Below, in pieces: positions 10,301 to 25,262 of a stretch of 30,782 nucleotides of DNA. A program made the translations under genes and the position numbers. The stretch is from Priapulus caudatus (lineage: Eukaryota > Priapulida > Priapulimorpha > Priapulimorphida > Priapulidae). Position 1 is the first letter of the stretch. Each line of letters opens with the position of its first letter. The DNA lies in contig NW_014577467.1 in assembly GCF_000485595.1 (NCBI RefSeq), positions 184,639-215,420 on the forward strand. The letters are read 5' to 3'. A model generated the notes under the pieces. It searched no databases. It had not been told where the DNA came from and saw only the letters and a program-made list of their open reading frames with translations.

Positions 10301-13300
10301 CATGATTACGGGATGACACACACGGTATAAGTTCCTTTCGTTATCTACGAAACAGAACAGATACAGCGACTGTATAATAAAACAGAGACAGTACAGAATT
10401 GCCCAAGAAGTGCTCCTTTGCCAACAACGAATACACGGACTTGTGAGTATGTTGCTCGCGCGTGGTGTAAGACACAATACCCAATCTGTGCTCACTAGCT
10501 CAAACAACGGATACACGGACTAGTGTGTAAAACGACAGTATCTCAATTGTTGCTCTCGTTGCGCAATGACCGATACGTTGAAAGCAATGGAGACATTATA
10601 ACTGACTGCGTCGGATGTGTGAAGTGAATAATCGTTACCGCGCAACGTGGTAGAACGTGACTAGTCGAAATCACCGGATGTGCATACATATTGATAAATT
10701 ATATATTATTATATATATATATATTATTATCATATATATATGATTATATATATACATCCGCACATCACGCCCTTGTCGTTGGATGCATCGACCGCGTAAT
10801 CGCGTTGTCAGCTTTACGAGCGCTGTCTTGTGATCATCGAAGCCAGGCTATTCCTAAAAGCACAGATAATATAGGAATTATCTGCCACATTAAAACTCTC
10901 GTAATTAAAGATAGCCGTCATTTCGCTGTGATGTTTGTTACTTGTTCGATGCACCATGCGCGGACAAGGGGATGTATTCTTGCTATGCACTCCAAACTGA
11001 CGTGAACTCGATTCGCGGTAAGTATTCTATATCCAGGTATCAGAAGCGTATAATGACAAATTGTCATGAATATTTTACATAGTTATATAATGATATATTG
11101 CATTATACGCCTCCCTGCAGGTATACATACATGCCAGGCATATGGACCAGAGACATTTATACATACCAGCATATGCAGGCATACTGACCGAATTCAACTA
11201 TAATTCCCCTTCGGTACATTCATGAACCACGTACATAACAACTAAGCGGGCTTTAATCGGGAGATGATATTCCTCACCTGATATACTCATAACGGTATGG
11301 CTGAACGACAGCATGATATAATTGTGATTCATATGTAGGGTACCTGACCGAGTCTGCGTGGAATAGTGCGTCGAACCCTCATCGTCAGTAGCGCTCCGGA
11401 GTAGCCAAACATCGTAGCCTAGAGCAGACAGGATTTATATTTCTTCAGCAATATTACACGTCTATGTATATGAGCTGAATGAAAACTACACACACTCTCA
11501 GCTGGACAACTAACGATGCGGTGGGGTCAAGCGTACCGCTCGCGGGATGCAGCTAAGATATAGCTTGCAGGCGATATAATCTTGGTAATATGAAGTGAAA
11601 GCAGACCAAAAGGGTCCCATGCTTTATCCAGCCCCGATATTAAGTAGTCCGCATCTATAGTGACTTATGAATGCGACGGGGGACCGTAATTGGATGTTCG
11701 TACCTTAGAAATAATATAGATAACCTTATATCTATTTATATTATTTATTGGCGTACCCAATCCCTTGCCGAGGTGTGAGAGTCCTGTCACGCGGATGAGG
11801 AAGTTCTTTATTAGAAACGTCAGAAACAAACGTCAATTAAATTATAACGTCAAACTGAACGTCATTTTACGGTATTTCGTCATAAATAACGTCATACTTC
11901 ACGTCATTAAAAACGCAGTAACAAGCGCAGACCGGCTTCAAGCGCCGGAGCATTCGAGTCGCTATCTACACGCCCTTGAGCGTGTTCGCGCTGCCCTCGA
12001 CCCGTTAAGGAACGGTACGCAGTGCAAAACGACACCAACAGTTGTTGTGACACACACAGTACTGTTGTGTCTGATTGCGCATTGCCGCGGCTGTGCCGGT
12101 CAACACGGCTCGTGCGATGAGCATCAGCCAGGAAATTAACCCTTGTTTTACACCAGCTCCGTCTATGACATACTCTAACATGTCAACCACTCATCACCGC
12201 GGGGCATTTCCCCCTCCCTCCGCCCTGAGCATATCATGCGCAATGACCGTCAAACGATTACGTTACTGTAGGGAACTGCGTTTACGAGCAGCCGGTCCGC
12301 CGGTAAAACAAATCCGACGGCGTATTTGCTCACCTAGCATCGCCTGCTTCTCCTCGGGAAACTGCAAACACCTGTTAGTGGGTGAGAGAGAGAACAGCGA
12401 TGCGACGCTGAATCATGGTAAGAGAGATCCTGTGACAACGACGACACACGCCAAGCGGCAGTGAGAGAAGAAATTAATGCACTAATAGAATCATGGTGAG
12501 CTAAACCGCAATTCGACGGTATCGCGGAATTGGGAGCGGCAAGCAACAGCAGGCCGGAGGAAACGGAGGGGACAGGAGCAGCCAGCAGCAGTCGTAGTAT
12601 AGTACCCGCCCCCCCCCCCCACCGCCAGACGCCGCCGCGCCACCCACCCACACCACAGCAGCAGCAGCACAACCCACCACCGGCAGCAGCAGCAGCATCA
12701 CAACAACACCACCGGCAGCAGCACGCCCAGCAGCCCACAACCACCACCACAGCCGCCGCCCGCGGCCGCGCCACCTGCAGCCGCCACCACCACCACTTAC
12801 CAGCAGTAAGCAACAGCAACAACCAGCAGCAGCCATCAACAACAGCCAGGCAGCAGCAGCAAACAGAACACAGCCAGCAGCCAGCAAGCAGCTAACAGAC
12901 AAACCTTCCTCATCTCTGTCTCTGCTCCCTTTCTCCACTCCGAAGACACATACACACACACACACACACAACACAACCACACACACACACACTAGCACCA
13001 CGCGCCGCGCGCGCACTACAAATACACCGCCACACAAACTTCACACAAACACCACGCACACGCCGTAACACACGCGCACCGCTTCACCACACACATGTCG
13101 CGGACACGGCGCGCGCACGCACAGCACGCACACACGCACACACGCACACACACACATGCACGTGCAAACATATACCTCGACCACTTTGGAGAAAATGATG
13201 AGCAAACCGGGCCATACAAAGCGCTTTGCCGCTGCACGCGCATCAGGACCGATGATCATTGCAGTACCACGTCAGGAAATTCATCTTCATCAGGCGCCAC

Positions 13301-13518
13301 AATGTCGGCTGCGGAGGTAGGTCCTCATGTTCCTCTCCTCCTCATCCTCACTCCATCCACCTGCGACGTGAAAAGAGACAGGAGAGGTAAGTAGTGTCAT
13401 CAGTCGCAATGGTTGACGACAGACACACGCGCGCGCGCGCTGGGCCTCACACACACACACACACACACAACACGACACACATCACAACAACACACGCACG
13501 CACACGCACGCACATACA

Positions 13519-13570
<52 letters not shown>

Positions 13571-13775
13571 AGCCACACCGGCACCACAGTAATACACACA
13601 GCACTACACACACACATACACACACACCAGACCCACACACACACACCATGCACGCCACGCTACGCAACGTCACTGGCGCGCACACGCGCCAACGCCACAC
13701 CGCACGCACAACACACACATACAACACACGCACACGTACACCCCTCACACACACACACCACACACACACACACAC

Positions 13776-13811
<36 letters not shown>

Positions 13812-15748
13812 CCACACACACACACACACACACCACACACAAACAAACAAACGCACGCACACACCACACATACATACACGCACGCACGCACGCAGCACGC
13901 ACGTACACGACATCAGCTCACTATCTGCTACTTCGATTCCGGATACTGATGACACAGACATCGTGTGTGATTTGTGCGCAGGCCAAGTCTGGAATTGAAC
14001 TGCTAATACTGCGTTGACTTTGTTTGCTATAGGGAGAATGAGCATATGCCTGCTAACGTCATATTCGTTAAGTATGCGCCATTGTCAAGTCCAGTGATAG
14101 AATACGTCAATAACATAGGCGATCGAATAAGATATATATGTATAATATAATAGCTAGATAGATAAGAATACTGGATCTGGATAGATGGATAGCCATGGAT
14201 AGGAGGGATAAGCTGGATAGGATGGATGGATGGCATGGATGGATGGATGGAATTGCGATGGATGGATGGATGAGGATGGATGGATAGGATGGATAGGATG
14301 GGATAGGATGGATGGACTGGATGGATGGATAGGATAGATAGGAATGGATAACGGATGAGATGGATGGATGGCATGGATGGATGGCGATGGATGGACTGGA
14401 TTGGATGGATTGGATGGATGGATGGATGGAGTGGATGGATATTATGGGAATAGATAGATGGATTAGATGGATGGAATGTATATGGATGGATGGCATGGAT
14501 GGATGGATGGATGCGATGGATTGGATGGATTGGATAGGATTAGATAGGGGATAGGCATAGGATGGACATGATGGATGGATGGCATGGATGGATGGACTGG
14601 ATGGATGGATGGTATGGAGTATGTGAAGGATAGATAGGATCTGGATGATGGATGCGATGGATGGATTAGGATGGATGGATGGATGCGATGGATGGATGGA
14701 TGGATGGATGGATGGATGTAAGATGGATGGTATGGAGGATAGCGATGGATAGGATGGCATGGATGGATGGATGGCAGGATGGTGGGGATGAGGATGGATG
14801 GATGGATGGATGGATGGTAGGATGGCATGATGGATGGTTGGTATGGATGGTAGGATGGATGGATGGATGGATGGATGGAAGGTGGATGGATGGATGGATA
14901 GGATAGATGGATGGATGGATGGATGGAGGATGATGGACTGGATGGATGCGATGAGGAATAGATGACGTGGGATAGGATGCGATGGATGGATGGATGGAAT
15001 GGACGGATGGTGGATGGATGGATGGATGTGGATGGATGGATGGGTGGATGGATGGCATGGATGGTATGGATGGAGGATGGATGGATGGATGGATGCGTTA
15101 GGATGGATGGATGGATGCGATGCGTAATGGATGGGATGGGATGGATGGATGGATGGCATGGATGGATGGATGGATGGATGGATGGATAGGGTGATCAAGG
15201 TATTGGATGCGATGGATGGATGGCATGGATGGATGGCATGGATGGATGGATGGATGGATGGATATGGATGGAGGGACTGGTGGATAGATGGATAAGATGG
15301 ATGAGATGGCATAAGATGGAGTAGCGATGGATAGGACTGAAGGTGGATAGGATGGATAGGATGGATATGGATGATAAGGCATGGGATAGGTGACTAGGAT
15401 GGATGGATGGATGGATGGATGATGGCATAGGATATGATGGATGGATGGATGGAGGATGATGGATGGATGGATGATGGATAGGATGGATGGATCGATAGAT
15501 GGGCATGGATGGATGGATGGATGGAATGGATGGATGGATTGGATGTGATGCGATGGATGCGATAAATGGATAAATGGAATAAATGATGGATAGATAGCAT
15601 AGATAGATAGATAGATAGATAAGAATAAGATATTAGATAGATATGATAGATAGATAGATAGATAGATAAAGATAGTAATAGTGATAGAAGATAGATAGAT
15701 AGATAGTAATAGATAGTAGATAAGATGAAAGATAGCCATAGCATAGAT

Positions 15749-15844
<96 letters not shown>

Positions 15845-17663
15845 CATATATAACTTTACTATTCCCATCGACCTAGTTCTTATATGGAGATTCTTGACGT
15901 AGGATATCTACCACGAACCGCACTTACCCCCAATAACATGGTCGTCATCTTCATTGTCTGTATCTTTTGCCTATAATTAAGATGCAGGTTAGCATAGCGC
16001 GTTGGCAGGCATGTGGACACTGCATATACGTTCTCCGTATTTTAAGACAAATCTTACAATTGGTGCATTATATTGTGCTTATGTATTTTTATATTGCTGT
16101 AGGTTATTGTTGTATAATGGTAACAAATGTACTACAGTAAAAACCCTCGTATGTACAAGAACCTGCATTTTGCCACGTTAACCTGAAAAGGTTCTTATAT
16201 AATTGGGGTTTACTGAGAAATTAGGCTGTTTAGGTTCTTAAATGTGTTCTTATTTTCTTAAGATAAAAAGGTGCTTGTTGCTGGTAGAATATTGGTGCGG
16301 TCCATTGTTTATTTAAAATATGCATATAATTATGTCTAGATGACTGCAATCTATACAAATACAAACCCTATTCTAGGTTATCTTGTGTTTTAAATTTTAT
16401 AAAATAAGAACCTGTTTCAAATTTTAAGCTAAAACAGGTTTTTATGTCAAGGGGGTCTAAATGGAAAATCTTAGTCTAACAAGTTCTTAATCACTAGGTT
16501 CTTATACGCGGGATTTTACTGTATTGTATGTGTTGCTGCGAACATTCTTGCTACTGTCGATTGGTGCGGGGAAGGTAGTGACCTCCTTCCCTCTAGCACA
16601 TGTTAACTAACAACACTGTCCCTCTAACAACTTCCTCCCTCTAGCAACACCTCCCGCTGGGCACCATCTCCACCCAGCAGCCCACACTACCTGCAAGCAA
16701 CCCTTTCCGCTAACACCCCCTCTCATAGCAACCCCTCCAACTAGCTATCCCTGTCACTTTAACAACCCCTCTCACTGGCAACTCGGTCTTTTCCCGCTGG
16801 AAACCCCTACCATGCTGGCGCACCCATGCTCTGCCTCCCCCTCTTTGCTTCTCACACTCTCCACCCCGGTCGATGACGACATATCGTCTTGTTTTCATGC
16901 GCGAGAGCCAAATCAGCTCACAAAGTAAAAGAGAGTGCATTTTGAGTTAACCGAAGTAGCTCTACAAATAGCAAAAAAACCAGACCTGCCCAACAATCGA
17001 TTCCGACGGCTGCTTGAAAGAGAGAACAAAAAAAACAAGTATAGCGTAACATGATTGCGGAAAAATTACAGCTTGATTCATGCGAGGATATTCACATGGC
17101 AGGTGTGTTGTGATCAAGCTATAAGTGGCATGCAATAGTAGCCTTCCGCCAATTGTTCACCGCATGATAATTTCGTCTATGGAAAAGGTTTCCTTTTTGA
17201 ATTTTGTTGCGGTAAGGTTTCAAACTAGAGTGCACTAATTTGCATTATGTACGCAAGGTAGATGCCTCTTGAACGTCTGGAATGCATTAGAAATAAGTTG
17301 TTTTAAAGCATTAATAACACATTAAACATCGGCATTCCGTCAACTGGCGTAGCCATGGTGATCGGTCGGCCATTTTTGTGTTTGAAACAGGATCCGACTA
17401 CTTTGTAGAAGTGTGCATCATTTAGGTGGCAAAGGTTTCGAGCCGAGTATAAATATTTACTCTGTGGTTATTTAGCATGAATAAAGTGTATGTTGTGTAT
17501 GCGACAAAACTCCCTGAGTGTTTTTAATTAAAGTTTCTGTTCGATGCTTATTCAGGCTTGCTGCCTATAGAAGCCCTCTACTGTTGTGCTACACATATAT
17601 ACACGCGTAGCTGTCTGCATATACACGTAGACGCAATTTAGCACCATCTATGGGAGACGCACG

Positions 17664-17704
<41 letters not shown>

Positions 17705-18337
17705 GCCTACAGACAAAACTCTTCTCTCTCTGTCTCTGTCTCTTCCCATCTTCTCACACCCGAACACATACACACACACACACACACAACACAACCACAC
17801 ACACACACATACACCACGCGCGCGCGCGGCAGCACATACAAATACACGCACACAAACTTCACACAAACACACCACACACGAGTCACACGGCACACGCTCA
17901 CACACACGAGTCGCACACGGCGCGCGCACGCACACGCACGCACACACGCCACACAGCACACACACACATGCCACGTGCAACATCAATACTTCGAACCACT
18001 TTGGAGAAAATGATGGCGAAACCAGGGCATTACAAACAGCTTTGCCGCTTGCACGCGCATCAGGACCGATGATCATGCAGTACCACTCAGGAAATTCATC
18101 TTCATCAGGCGCCACAATGTCGGCTGGGAGGTAGCGTCCTCATGTTCCTCTCTCCTCCTCAATCCTCTCCTCCACCTGCGACGTGAACAAGAGACAGGGA
18201 GGTAGTAGTGTCATCATCGCCAAGTGTGTGACGCAGACACACGCGCGCGCGCGCTGGGCCTCACACACACACACACACACACACACGACACACACAGCAA
18301 CAACACACGCACGCACACGCACGCACATACACAGAAA

Positions 18338-18370
<33 letters not shown>

Positions 18371-18553
18371 CACACACACACCTAGCCACACGGCACACAG
18401 TAATACACACAGCACATACACACACACATACAGCACAACAGCACCCACACACAACACACCATGCACGCACGCACGCACGCACTGGGCGCGCACACAGCGC
18501 ACGCACACCGCACAGCCACACAACACATACGTACACACGCACACGTACACCCA

Positions 18554-18588
<35 letters not shown>

Positions 18589-20618
18589 CACATAGGACAC
18601 ACACACACACACACACACAAACAAACCACACACACCAACACACACCACACCACAAACAAACAAACGCAGCACACACCACACATACATACACGCAGCGCAC
18701 GCACGCACGCACGCACGTACACACACAGCTCCTATCTGCTACTTCGATTCGGATAGCTGATGACACAGACATCGTGTGTGATTTGTGCGAGGCCAAGGGT
18801 CTGGAATGACCTGTAATACTTCGCGTGACTTTGTTTGCTATAGGAGAATGAGCATACTGCCTGCTAACGTCATATCTCGTTAAGTATGCGGCCATTGTCA
18901 AGTCCAGTGATAGAAATACCGTCAATAACATAAAGCGACTCGAATAAGATAAATATGTATACATATAAATAGCTAGATAGATAGGAATACTGGATTGGAT
19001 AGATGGATAGCATGGATAGCGCAGGGATAAGCTGGATAGGATGGATGGATGGATAGGATGGCATGGCATGATGCGATGGAGATGGATGGGATGGATGGAT
19101 ATGGATGGGATAGGATGGGATAGGATGGATGGATGGATGGATGGATAGATAGATAGGATGGATAGATCGGATGGAGATGGGATGGATGGCATGGATGGAT
19201 GGATGGATGGATGGATTGGATGGATTGGATGTGATGGATGGATGCGATGGATAGGACTGTATAGGGAATGATTAGATTGGATTAGATGGATAGGAATGGA
19301 TAATGGATGGATGGCATGGATGGATGAGATGGATGGATGGATGTGGATGGAATTGGATAGGATTAGATAGAGGATAGGCATGGATAGGAATAGATGGATG
19401 GATTGGCATGGATTGATGGACTTGGATGATGGATGGTATGGAGCATGTGAAGGATAGATAGGATGCGGATGGATGGATGGCGATGGATGGATTAAGGATG
19501 GATGGATGGATGGATGGATGGATGGATGGATGGATGGATGGATTGGTAAGATGGATGGATGATGGAATAGGATGCGATAGGATGGATGGATGGATGGATG
19601 GCAGGATGGTGAGGATGGGATGGATGGATGGATGGATGGATGGATGGATGGATGGATGGATAGCGATGGATTGGATATGGATGGGTAGGATGGATGCAGG
19701 ATAGGATGGATGGAGTTGGATGGATGGATGGATAGGATAGAATGGATGGCATGGATGGATGGAGGATGATGGATGGATGGATGCGAAGGAATAAGATGAT
19801 GGGATAGATGGGCATGGATGAGATGCGATGGAAATGGCTGGAATGGGAGGATGGATGGATGGATGTGGATGGATGGATGGGCTGGATGAATGGATGATGG
19901 TATGGATGGAGGATGGATGCGATGGATGATGGTTGGATGGATGGATGGATGGATGGTAATGGATGGGATGGTGATGGATGGATGGATGGATGGATGGATG
20001 GATGGATGGCATAGATAGGATAGGTATAGGTATGGATGCGTATGGATGGATGGCATGGATGGATGGCATGGATGGATGGATGGCAATGGATGGAAGGATG
20101 GATGGACTTGGTGGATAGATGGATAGGATGGATTGAGGCATGGCATATTGATGGATAGGATGGATATGACTTAGCTGGATAGGATCGATAGGATGGATAG
20201 GATGGATAGGATGGGATAGGATGACTTAGGATGGCATGGATGGATGGATGGATGATGATAGGATAGATGGATGGATGGATGGAGGATGATGGATGGATGG
20301 ATGATGGATAGGATGGGATGGATGCGATAGATGGATGGATGGATGGATGGATGGAATGGATGGATGGATGGATGGATGATGGTGGAAATGCGCATAAATG
20401 ATAAATATGGATAGAAGATGCAGATAGATGAAGATATAAAAGATAGTGATAGATAGATCGAAATAGATAGATAATAGATAGATAGATAGAATAGAAGATA
20501 GATAATATAATAGATAGATAGATTAGATAGATAGATAGATAGATGATAGATAGATAGGATAGCAATTAAAATAGAATAGATAGGATAAGATAAGATAGCC
20601 ATAGCATAGATCGGATGT

Positions 20619-20659
<41 letters not shown>

Positions 20660-23600
20660 CGTCACTCACCCCTTGTACGTTGGATGCATCGACCGCTAAT
20701 CGCGTTGTCAGCTTACCGACGCTGTTCTTGTGATCATCGAACCAGGCTATTTCCTAAAAGCACAGATAATATAGGTAATTATCTGCACATTAACACCTCT
20801 CGTAATAAGTATACGCGTCATTTCGCTGTGATGTTTGTACTGTTCGATGCACATGCGGCAAGCGGGATGTATTCTTCTATCACTCCAAACTGACGTGAAC
20901 TCGATTCGGGTAATATTTCATTATACCAGGTATCAGAAGCGTATAATGACAAATTTGTCATGAATATTATTACATATTATATAATGATATATTTGTCATT
21001 ATACGCTCCTGCAGGTATACATACATGCCAGGCATATGTACCAGACATATATACATACCACGCATATGCAGGCATACTTGACCGAATTCAACTTAATTCC
21101 CCTTCGGTACATTCATAACCACGTACATAACAACAAGCGGGCTTTAATCGGGAGATATTCCTCACTTGATATACTCATAAGGTATGCTGAACGACAGCAT
21201 GATATATTGTGATTCATATGTAGGGGTACCTGACCGAGTACTGCGTGGAATAGCTGCTGTCGAACCCTCATCGTCAGTAGCGCTCCGGAGTAGCCAAACA
21301 TCGTAGCCTAGAGCAGACAGATTTATATTTCATCAGCATATTACACGTCTATGTATTGCTGAATAAATGACACACACACTCTCAGCTGGACAACTAACGA
21401 CGGTGGGTCAACGTACCCGCTCGCGGGATGAGCTAGATATAGTTGAGCGATATAATATTGGTAATATGAAGTGAAAGCAGACAAAAGGGTCCATGCTTTA
21501 TCCAGCGCCGATATTAAGTATCCGCAATCTATAGTTGACTTATGAATGCGACGGGGGCGTAATTGGATGTTCGTACCTTAGAAATAATATAGATAACCTA
21601 TATCTATTTATATTATTTCTATGGTTCGTACCCATCCCTTGCGACGGGTGAGAGTCTGTCACGCGGATGAGGAATTCTTTATTAGAACGTCAGAAACAAC
21701 GTCATTAAATTTATAACGTCAAACTAACGTCATTTTAGGTAATTTTTCGTCATAATAACGTCATATTCACGTCATTAAAACGCCAGTAACAAGCGAGACC
21801 GCTTCAAGCGCCGAGATCGAGTCGCTATCACACGCTTGAAGCGTGTCCGCGCTGCCTCGACCGTTAAGAGAACGGTTACGCGTGCAAACGACACAACAGT
21901 TGTTGTGACACAACAGTACTGTTGTGTCTGATCTGCGCATTGCCGCGGCTGTGCTGTCAACACGCTGCCGTGGATGAGCATCAGCCAGAAATAACCCTTG
22001 TTTTTACAACAGCTCCGTCTATGACATACTCTACATGTCAACCACTCAGTCACCGCGGGGCATTCCCCCCTCCCCTCCGCCCTGCATTATCCATGCAATG
22101 ACGTCAAACGATACGTTACCTGTAGGAACTGCGTTACGAGGCAGCCGGTCCCGAGTAAAACAAATCCGACGGCGTATTTGCTCACTAGCATCGCCTGCTT
22201 CTCCTCGGGAAACTGAAACACCTGTTAGTGGGTGAGAGAAGAAAGGCGAGCCGACGCTGATCATGGTAAGAGAGCATCTGTGACAACGACGACACACGCA
22301 GCGGCAGTGAGAGAGAAATTAATGCACTAATAGAATCATGCGAGCTAACCCAATTCGACGGTATCCGAATTGGGAGCAGCAGCAACAGCAGGCGGAGGAA
22401 ACGGAGGAGAAGGAGCAGCAGCAGCAGTAGTAGTAGTAGTACCCCCCCCCCCCCCACCGCCAGCGCCGCCGCCGCCACCACCACCACCACAAGCAGCAGC
22501 AGCACAACCACCACCACCGGCAGCAGCAGCAGCAGCACAACAACCACCACCGGCAGCAGCAGCAGCAGCAGCACAACCACCACCACCACCGCCGCCGCCG
22601 CCGCCGCCACCGCTGCAGCCGCCACCACCACCACTACCAGCAGTAGCAACAGCAACAACAGCAGCAGCATCAACAACAGCAGCAGCAGCAGCAAGCAAGC
22701 ATACAACAGCGCAGGCTAAGCAGCCAGCTACAGACACACACTCCTCCTCCTCTCTGTCTCTTGTCTCTTGCCTTTCTCACAGGCCCCCGACACATCACAC
22801 CGTACACACCACACAGCACAGCATACACACACACACACACATACACACACAGCAACACACACACGGCTGCGGCGCGCGCGCCGCGCCCCACACAAATACA
22901 AGCGCACACAAACTCAACAAACACACATCACGGTCACACGCACGTACACACAGCGCAGCAGACGGGCGCACGCACCACAGCCACGCCACGCACGACGCAC
23001 ACACGCCACACACAGCACATGCACGTGCAAGCATAAATCACTCGACCACTTTGAGGAGAAAATGAATGGCAAAAACGCGTGGCATTACAGAAGCCGTTTG
23101 CCGCTGCCTAGGCGATCAAGACGCGATCGATTGGCATGCAGACCACTTCAGGAAGTATTCATCTTCATAACAGGCGCCACATATGTCCGCGGGAGGTAGC
23201 TCCTCCATGTTCCTCCTCCTCCTCATCCTCCCTCCTCCACACTGCGAGTGAGAAAGAGACGAGGAGAGGTAGTAGTGTACATCGATGCCAAATTGGACGC
23301 AGACCCGCCGCCGCGCGGCGCGGGGCACTCACACACAACACACACAGCAATCCGCACATGTCACACGCACACACACACACACACGCACGCACACGCCAGC
23401 GCACATACAGCAGAATCAACACACAGCAACACACACGGCGGTCCCACACACACAAGCACTACACACGCAACACGCCAACACATTTACATACACACACAGC
23501 ATACACACACACACACGGCCGCCACACACCACAACACACACACAGCAGCAGAGCAGGGCACCATGCACGCACGCACGCACGCACGGGGCGCGCACGGACA

Positions 23601-25224
23601 GCGCACGGCACAATGCGCGCACGCACACACACATACTCATCACGTCACGACTGTACACCGCCCCTCACACACAACACACACACAGCAGCACACACAGCAC
23701 ACCACAACACACACACAGACACAAACACACACATCACACACACAACACACACACACAACCAAACAAGACAAACGCACGACACACACATACATTACACGCA
23801 CGAGCACCACGCAGGCACGACTCCACCGTAACACACACAGCTCACGTCTCATCTGCTCTTCGATTCGGATACTGATTGACAGGCAGACATCCGTGTGTTG
23901 ATTTGTGCGAGGCCAATCTGGATGAGCCTGCTAATACTGCGTGCTTGTGTTTGCTATAGGAGAATGAGATTATGGCCTGTAAGCGTCCATTTCGTTAAGT
24001 ATGCGCCATTGTCACGTCCAGGTGATCAGAAATACTGTCATAACATAGCGAATGCGAAATAGAATATTACTGTATACATATATATAGCTAGTTAGATCAG
24101 ATTATATGGATGGATAGATGGATAGATGGATACGGAGGGATATGGCCTGGATAGGATGGATGGATGGATGGATGATGGACTGGATAGGATGGATAGGATG
24201 GATAGGATGGATGGATGGATGATGGATAGGATAGATAGGATGGATACGGATGGATGGATGATGGATGGATGGATGGATGGATGGATGGATGGATGGATGG
24301 ATGGACTGGATGGGATGGATGGATGGATGGAATGGGATGGATGGATTGGATGGATGGATGGATGGATGGATGGATGGATGATGGATGGATGATGGATGGA
24401 TGGATGGGATGGATGGATGGATGGATGGAATGGATTGGATGGATGGATGGATGGATGCGATGGATGGATGGATGGATGGATGGATGGATGGATGGATGGA
24501 TAAGATACGATAGGCATGGATAGAGATGGATAGGCAATGGATAGGATGGATGGATGGAATGGATGGATGCGATTGGATGGATGGATGGATGGATGGATAG
24601 GATAGATAGGATGGATAGGATGGATAGGATGAATGGATGGATGATGGATGGATGGATGGTGGATGGATGGTGGATGATGGAGTTGGATAGGAATAGATAG
24701 CGATGGATGAAGGATGGATAGGATGGATAGGATGGATGGATGTATGGATGGATGGATGAATGAATGGAATGGATGGATGGATGATGGATGGATGGATGGA
24801 TGGATGGCTGGATGGATGGATGGATGGATGGATGGAGGATGGGATGAGATGGAATGGATTGGATGGATGGATGGATGGATGGATGGATGGATGGATGGAT
24901 AAGGATGGATAGGATGGATGAGTAGATGGAATGGATGGATGGATGGATGGATGGATGGATGGATGGAATCGGATGGATGGATGGATGGATGGATGGATGG
25001 ATGGATGGATGGATGGATGTGGATGGATGGATGGATAGCGCTGGATGGTATGGGATGGATGGATGGAATGGATGGATGGTGCGATGGGATGGAGATGGAT
25101 AGTGATGGATGGATGGAGGATGGCGATGGAAGGATGGATGGAATGATGGATATGGATAAATGATAAGATATAGATTAGATAGATAGATAGAAATAGTATA
25201 GATAGAGATTGAGATAATACATAG

Positions 25225-25262
<38 letters not shown>

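Larger units (their letters stand above)
10750..12890. repeat. block P1 of the intragenic direct repeat
   Basis: Aligns in order with 20655-22725 (P2). Both carry the micro-exon, two TM8 exons, the WFDD exon, an ACGTCA array, a small foldback and a CAG/CCA tract. Differences are nearly all one-base indels. Introns between these exons show no other gene. Confidence 0.9.
15850..17650. repeat. block R1: linker exon, MITE, C-rich repeat and unique DNA
   Basis: Aligns with 25440-27360. It contains the linker exon, a Tigger-like MITE, a degenerate C-rich repeat with agcaac/aacaac blocks at 16600-16800, and about 800 bp without recognisable content, ending in a TC microsatellite at 17668-17702. Confidence 0.88.
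20655..22725. repeat. block P2 of the intragenic direct repeat
   Basis: Second copy of P1. It follows Q2 through an AT microsatellite at about 20615-20656. It keeps two exons in frame that are broken in P1. Confidence 0.9.

Noticed and set aside
13394-14017. Thr-His and Val-Cys repeat frames (also 17650-18072, 18183-18809, 22761-23901, 7018-7627, 27702-28533)
   Set aside because: By-products of CA/GT microsatellites on both strands.
14107-15868. Long minus-strand frames of Ile-His-Pro-Ser repeats (also in 18140-20565 and 24092-25343)
   Set aside because: They are the translation of the (GGAT)n array; they shift freely between frames and contain no other sequence.
22185-22737. Poly-Leu, poly-Ala, poly-Pro and Gln-rich frames
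   Set aside because: Translations of CAG/CCA/CCG triplets in an intron; no non-repeat part matches a family.
10770-23240. Duplicated TM7-TM9 exons as established mutually exclusive exons
   Set aside because: Such exons normally differ by substitutions while keeping frame; here the copies differ by frame-breaking indels and whole introns are copied too. Kept as a finding, not as annotation.
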